Positions 61,727 through 64,000 of a DNA stretch of 64,000 nucleotides are shown here, piece by piece (within the stretch, counting starts at the first letter, position 1; each line of letters begins with the position of its first letter). The notes below the pieces were generated by a model. It made no database searches. It was not told the origin of the DNA and saw only the letters and a program-made list of their open reading frames with translations. Made by a program: the position numbers and the translations under genes. Source of the stretch: Alphaproteobacteria bacterium (GTDB lineage Bacteria; Pseudomonadota; Alphaproteobacteria; Caulobacterales; Aquidulcibacteraceae); contig WGNI01000001.1 of assembly GCA_016124655.1 (NCBI GenBank), positions 310,001 to 374,000 of the forward strand, read 5' to 3'.

Positions 61727-62941
61727 TCAGCGATCGATCTCGCCGAAGACGATGTCGAGCGAGCCGAGCACGGCGCTGACGTCGGCCAGCATGTGGCCTT
61801 TGCAGAGATAATCCATCGCGGCGAGATGGGGAAAAGCGGGCGCGCGAATCTTGCAGCGATAGGGCCGATTGGTGCCGTCGGCGACCAGATAGACGCCGAA
61901 CTCGCCCTTGGGCGCTTCGACCGCGGCGTAGATTTCCCCGGCGGGGACGTGGAAGCCTTCGGTGTAGAGCTTGAAGTGGTGGATGAGCGCCTCCATCGAG
62001 CGCTTCATCTCCGCGCGCCGCGGGGGCGCGACCTTTGATTTCTCGGGCAGCACCGGACCGGGCGTCTTGCGCAGCAACGCCGTGCATTGCTGGATGATCT
62101 TCGTACTCTCCTTCATTTCCTCCATGCGGCAAAGATAGCGATCCCAGCAATCGCCGTTCTTGCCGACCGGGATCTTGAATTCGAGCTCGTCATAGATTTC
62201 GTAGGGCTGCGCGCGGCGCAAATCCCATGCGAGGCCTGAGCCGCGCACCATGACGCCGGAAAAGCCCCATTTGAAGCAATCTTCCTGAGTGACGATGCCG
62301 ATATCGACATTGCGCTGCTTGAAGATGCGGTTGTCGGTGATGAGGCCTTCGATGTCGTCCATCACCTTGGGAAAGTGGCGGCAGAATTCGTCGATGTCGT
62401 CGATCAGCTGGGGCGTGATGTCCTGGTGCACGCCGCCCGGCCGGAAATAGGCCGCGTGCATGCGCGAGCCGGAGGCGCGCTCGTAGAACACCATCAGCTT
62501 TTCGCGTTCTTCGAAGCCCCAGGTGATGGGCGTGAGCGCGCCCACATCCATCGCCTGGGTGGTGATGTTCATGATGTGATTGAGGAGACGGCCGATCTCG
62601 TTGAACAGGACGCGGATGATTTTCGCGCGACGCGGGACTTCCACGCCCGCGAGCTTTTCGATCGCCAGGCAGAAGGCGTGTTCCTGGTTCATCGGCGCGA
62701 CATAGTCGAGCCGATCGAAGTACGGCATCGCCTGGAGGTAGGTCTTGTACTCGATCAGCTTTTCGGTGCCGCGATGGAGCAGCCCGATGTGCGGATCGAC
62801 GCGCTCGACGACCTCGCCGTCCATCTCCAGCACAAGGCGCAACACACCGTGGGCGGCCGGATGCTGCGGGCCGAAATTGATGGTGAAGGTGCGCTTGTCT
62901 TCAAGCTCCGCCGGGGACGGCGCAGTCAGATTGTCAGCCAT
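61727..62941 (-). CDS. nuoD: NADH-quinone oxidoreductase subunit D
   Basis: 49-kDa subunit at the quinone site (404 aa), related to hydrogenase large subunits but without metal-ligand cysteines. It has [21 protein letters not shown], the quinone-loop [14 protein letters not shown], and the C-terminal [13 protein letters not shown]. Overlaps nuoC by one base. Confidence 0.98.
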   Translation of the reverse strand: MADNLTAPSPAELEDKRTFTINFGPQHPAAHGVLRLVLEMDGEVVERVDPHIGLLHRGTEKLIEYKTYLQAMPYFDRLDYVAPMNQEHAFCLAIEKLAGVEVPRRAKIIRVLFNEIGRLLNHIMNITTQAMDVGALTPITWGFEEREKLMVFYERASGSRMHAAYFRPGGVHQDITPQLIDDIDEFCRHFPKVMDDIEGLITDNRIFKQRNVDIGIVTQEDCFKWGFSGVMVRGSGLAWDLRRAQPYEIYDELEFKIPVGKNGDCWDRYLCRMEEMKESTKIIQQCTALLRKTPGPVLPEKSKVAPPRRAEMKRSMEALIHHFKLYTEGFHVPAGEIYAAVEAPKGEFGVYLVADGTNRPYRCKIRAPAFPHLAAMDYLCKGHMLADVSAVLGSLDIVFGEIDR

Positions 62942-63537
62942 TAGGATTTCGCCTTCTCGTCGCCGGGCAGAGTCATGCCTTCCCAGGGGCTGAGGAAATC
63001 GAAATTGCGGTAGGCCTGCGTGAGCTTCACCGGCTCATAGACGACGCGTTGCTGCTCGGGGTCGTAGCGCACCTCGACATGGCCGGTGAGCGGGAATTCC
63101 TTGCGGAGCGGAAAACCTTCGAAGCCATAATCGGTCAACAGGCGGCGCAGATCGGGATGCCCTGAAAACAGTATGCCGTACATGTCGAACGCCTCGCGTT
63201 CGTACCAATCCGCGCACGGGTGCACGCCGGTGATCGAGGGCACGGGCGTTTCGTCGTCAGCCTGCACCTTCACGCGCACGCGCATATTCTTGCGCATCGA
63301 CAGGAGGTGATAGACCACGTCGAAGCGCTTGGGCGCCCGATCGGGGAAATCAACGCCGCAGATATCGATCAAAGTCGTCATCTGCATGCGACGATCGTCG
63401 CGCAGGAAGGTGATGACTTGCACGATGTCGCTTGCTTCAGCGTGCAGCGTGAGTTCGCCGTGCGTCACCGTGTAGGACACGATCGCGCGGCCGAGCGCGG
63501 AGGCGATGTGGGCGCCATGATCGTCGAGCGCGCTCAT
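62941..63537 (-). CDS. nuoC: NADH-quinone oxidoreductase subunit C
   Basis: 30-kDa peripheral subunit (198 aa) with the signature [24 protein letters not shown] in its conserved region. The longer open frame to 63924 is a shadow of nuoB; the ATG at 63537 overlaps the nuoB stop (ATGA) and gives the expected length. Confidence 0.97.
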   Translation of the reverse strand: MSALDDHGAHIASALGRAIVSYTVTHGELTLHAEASDIVQVITFLRDDRRMQMTTLIDICGVDFPDRAPKRFDVVYHLLSMRKNMRVRVKVQADDETPVPSITGVHPCADWYEREAFDMYGILFSGHPDLRRLLTDYGFEGFPLRKEFPLTGHVEVRYDPEQQRVVYEPVKLTQAYRNFDFLSPWEGMTLPGDEKAKS

Positions 63538-64000
63538 CGGTCGATATTTCCCTCGCGGCGGATTTTCCGCTGTAGCTGCAGGATGCCATAGACCAGCGCC
63601 TCCGCCGTCGGCGGGCAGCCGGGAATATAGACGTCGACCGGCACGATGCGGTCGCAGCCGCGCACGACGGCATAGGAATAGTGATAGTAGCCGCCGCCAT
63701 TGGCGCATGATCCCATCGAGATCACGTAGCGCGGCTGGGGCATCTGGTCGTAAACCTTGCGCAGCGCCGGCGCCATTTTGTTGGTCAGCGTTCCAGCGAC
63801 GATCATGAGATCGGATTGGCGCGGCGAACCGCGCGGCGCGGCGCCGAAGCGCTCCAGGTCGTAGCGCGGATTGCCCGCGTGCATCATTTCCACCGCGCAG
63901 CACGCCAAGCCGAACGTCATCCACATCAGCGAGCCGGTGCGGGCCCAGGTGATGACGTCGTCCACTGCGGCCACAAGGAAGCCCTTGTCCGCCAATTCGC
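63534..64000 (-). CDS. nuoB: NADH-quinone oxidoreductase subunit B (5' end cut by window)
   Basis: Peripheral subunit with [4Fe-4S] cluster N2, the last electron donor to quinone. Visible motifs are [15 protein letters not shown] (tandem cysteines), [15 protein letters not shown] and [18 protein letters not shown]. The reading frame is still open at the window edge and no ATG is seen before the conserved [11 protein letters not shown] segment, so the start, and presumably nuoA, lie beyond 64000. Confidence 0.97.
   Translation of the reverse strand, partial: ELADKGFLVAAVDDVITWARTGSLMWMTFGLACCAVEMMHAGNPRYDLERFGAAPRGSPRQSDLMIVAGTLTNKMAPALRKVYDQMPQPRYVISMGSCANGGGYYHYSYAVVRGCDRIVPVDVYIPGCPPTAEALVYGILQLQRKIRREGNIDR

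Overview
The window is a dense, GC-rich stretch of core chromosome from an alphaproteobacterium. The gene set and order point to the Caulobacterales (Caulobacteraceae or Hyphomonadaceae type). The evidence is a C4-pathway 5-aminolevulinate synthase, a MucR/Ros regulator, COX15-type heme A synthase, a CBP3-like bc1 chaperone, RNase J, a ribB fused to a cysteine-less ribA-like domain, and a full nuo operon followed by birA, coaX, rnj, mce, DUF1467, proS, lolC and lolD. A MotB stator gene suggests a flagellated cell, and phaC indicates polyhydroxyalkanoate storage. I found no phage, transposon, integron, CRISPR array or rRNA, and no gap above 300 bases without a gene.

Layout. 1-5.7 kb: phaC and a DUF1993 gene on the + strand, then argC, a small unknown gene, the rpsI-rplM ribosomal pair and ctaA on the - strand. 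5.7-9 kb: DUF2842, a UMF1-type MFS transporter, an outer-membrane beta-barrel gene and tRNA-Pro(GGG). 9-15 kb: ihfA, fabH-plsX, a bc1-assembly chaperone, bamE, and hppA (proton pyrophosphatase). 15-21.6 kb, - strand: a probable glyA-nrdR-ribD(reductase only)-ribE-ribBA-ribH-nusB-thiL-exported protein operon, largely joined by 4-base overlaps. 21.8-28.6 kb: mucR, a small gene with hemA, then hemB, an UPF0178 gene, a dehydrogenase, a flavin reductase, motB and bpt. 28.5-37.5 kb, - strand: M48 protease and lemA, then the pdxJ-acpS-lepB-rnc-era-unknown-recO-parC run. 37.6-64 kb: tRNA-Leu(UAG) on +, then on - (in transcription order from the right edge) nuoB (cut by the window end)-C-D-E-unknown-F-YciI-DLH-G-H-I-J-K-L-M-N-birA-coaX-rnj-mce-DUF1467-proS-lolC-lolD-dnaE.

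How the genes work together. The nuo genes encode respiratory complex I. ctaA and the CBP3-like chaperone serve cytochrome oxidase and bc1 assembly, and hemA-hemB start heme synthesis. The rib genes make riboflavin for flavoenzymes, although the deaminase half of RibD and an intact GTP cyclohydrolase II are not in this window. fabH, plsX and acpS serve fatty acid and phospholipid synthesis. bamE, lolC, lolD and lepB serve envelope biogenesis.

No clearly new multi-gene system is evident. The features most worth a second look are: three non-nuo genes embedded in the complex I operon; a reductase-only RibD; a MucR whose zinc ligands are mostly replaced; a conserved unknown gene coupled between era and recO; an archaeal/eukaryotic-type ProRS; a 67-bp palindromic element that supplies the stop codon of the M48 protease; and a rho-independent terminator that overlaps the start of the gene after rpsI.
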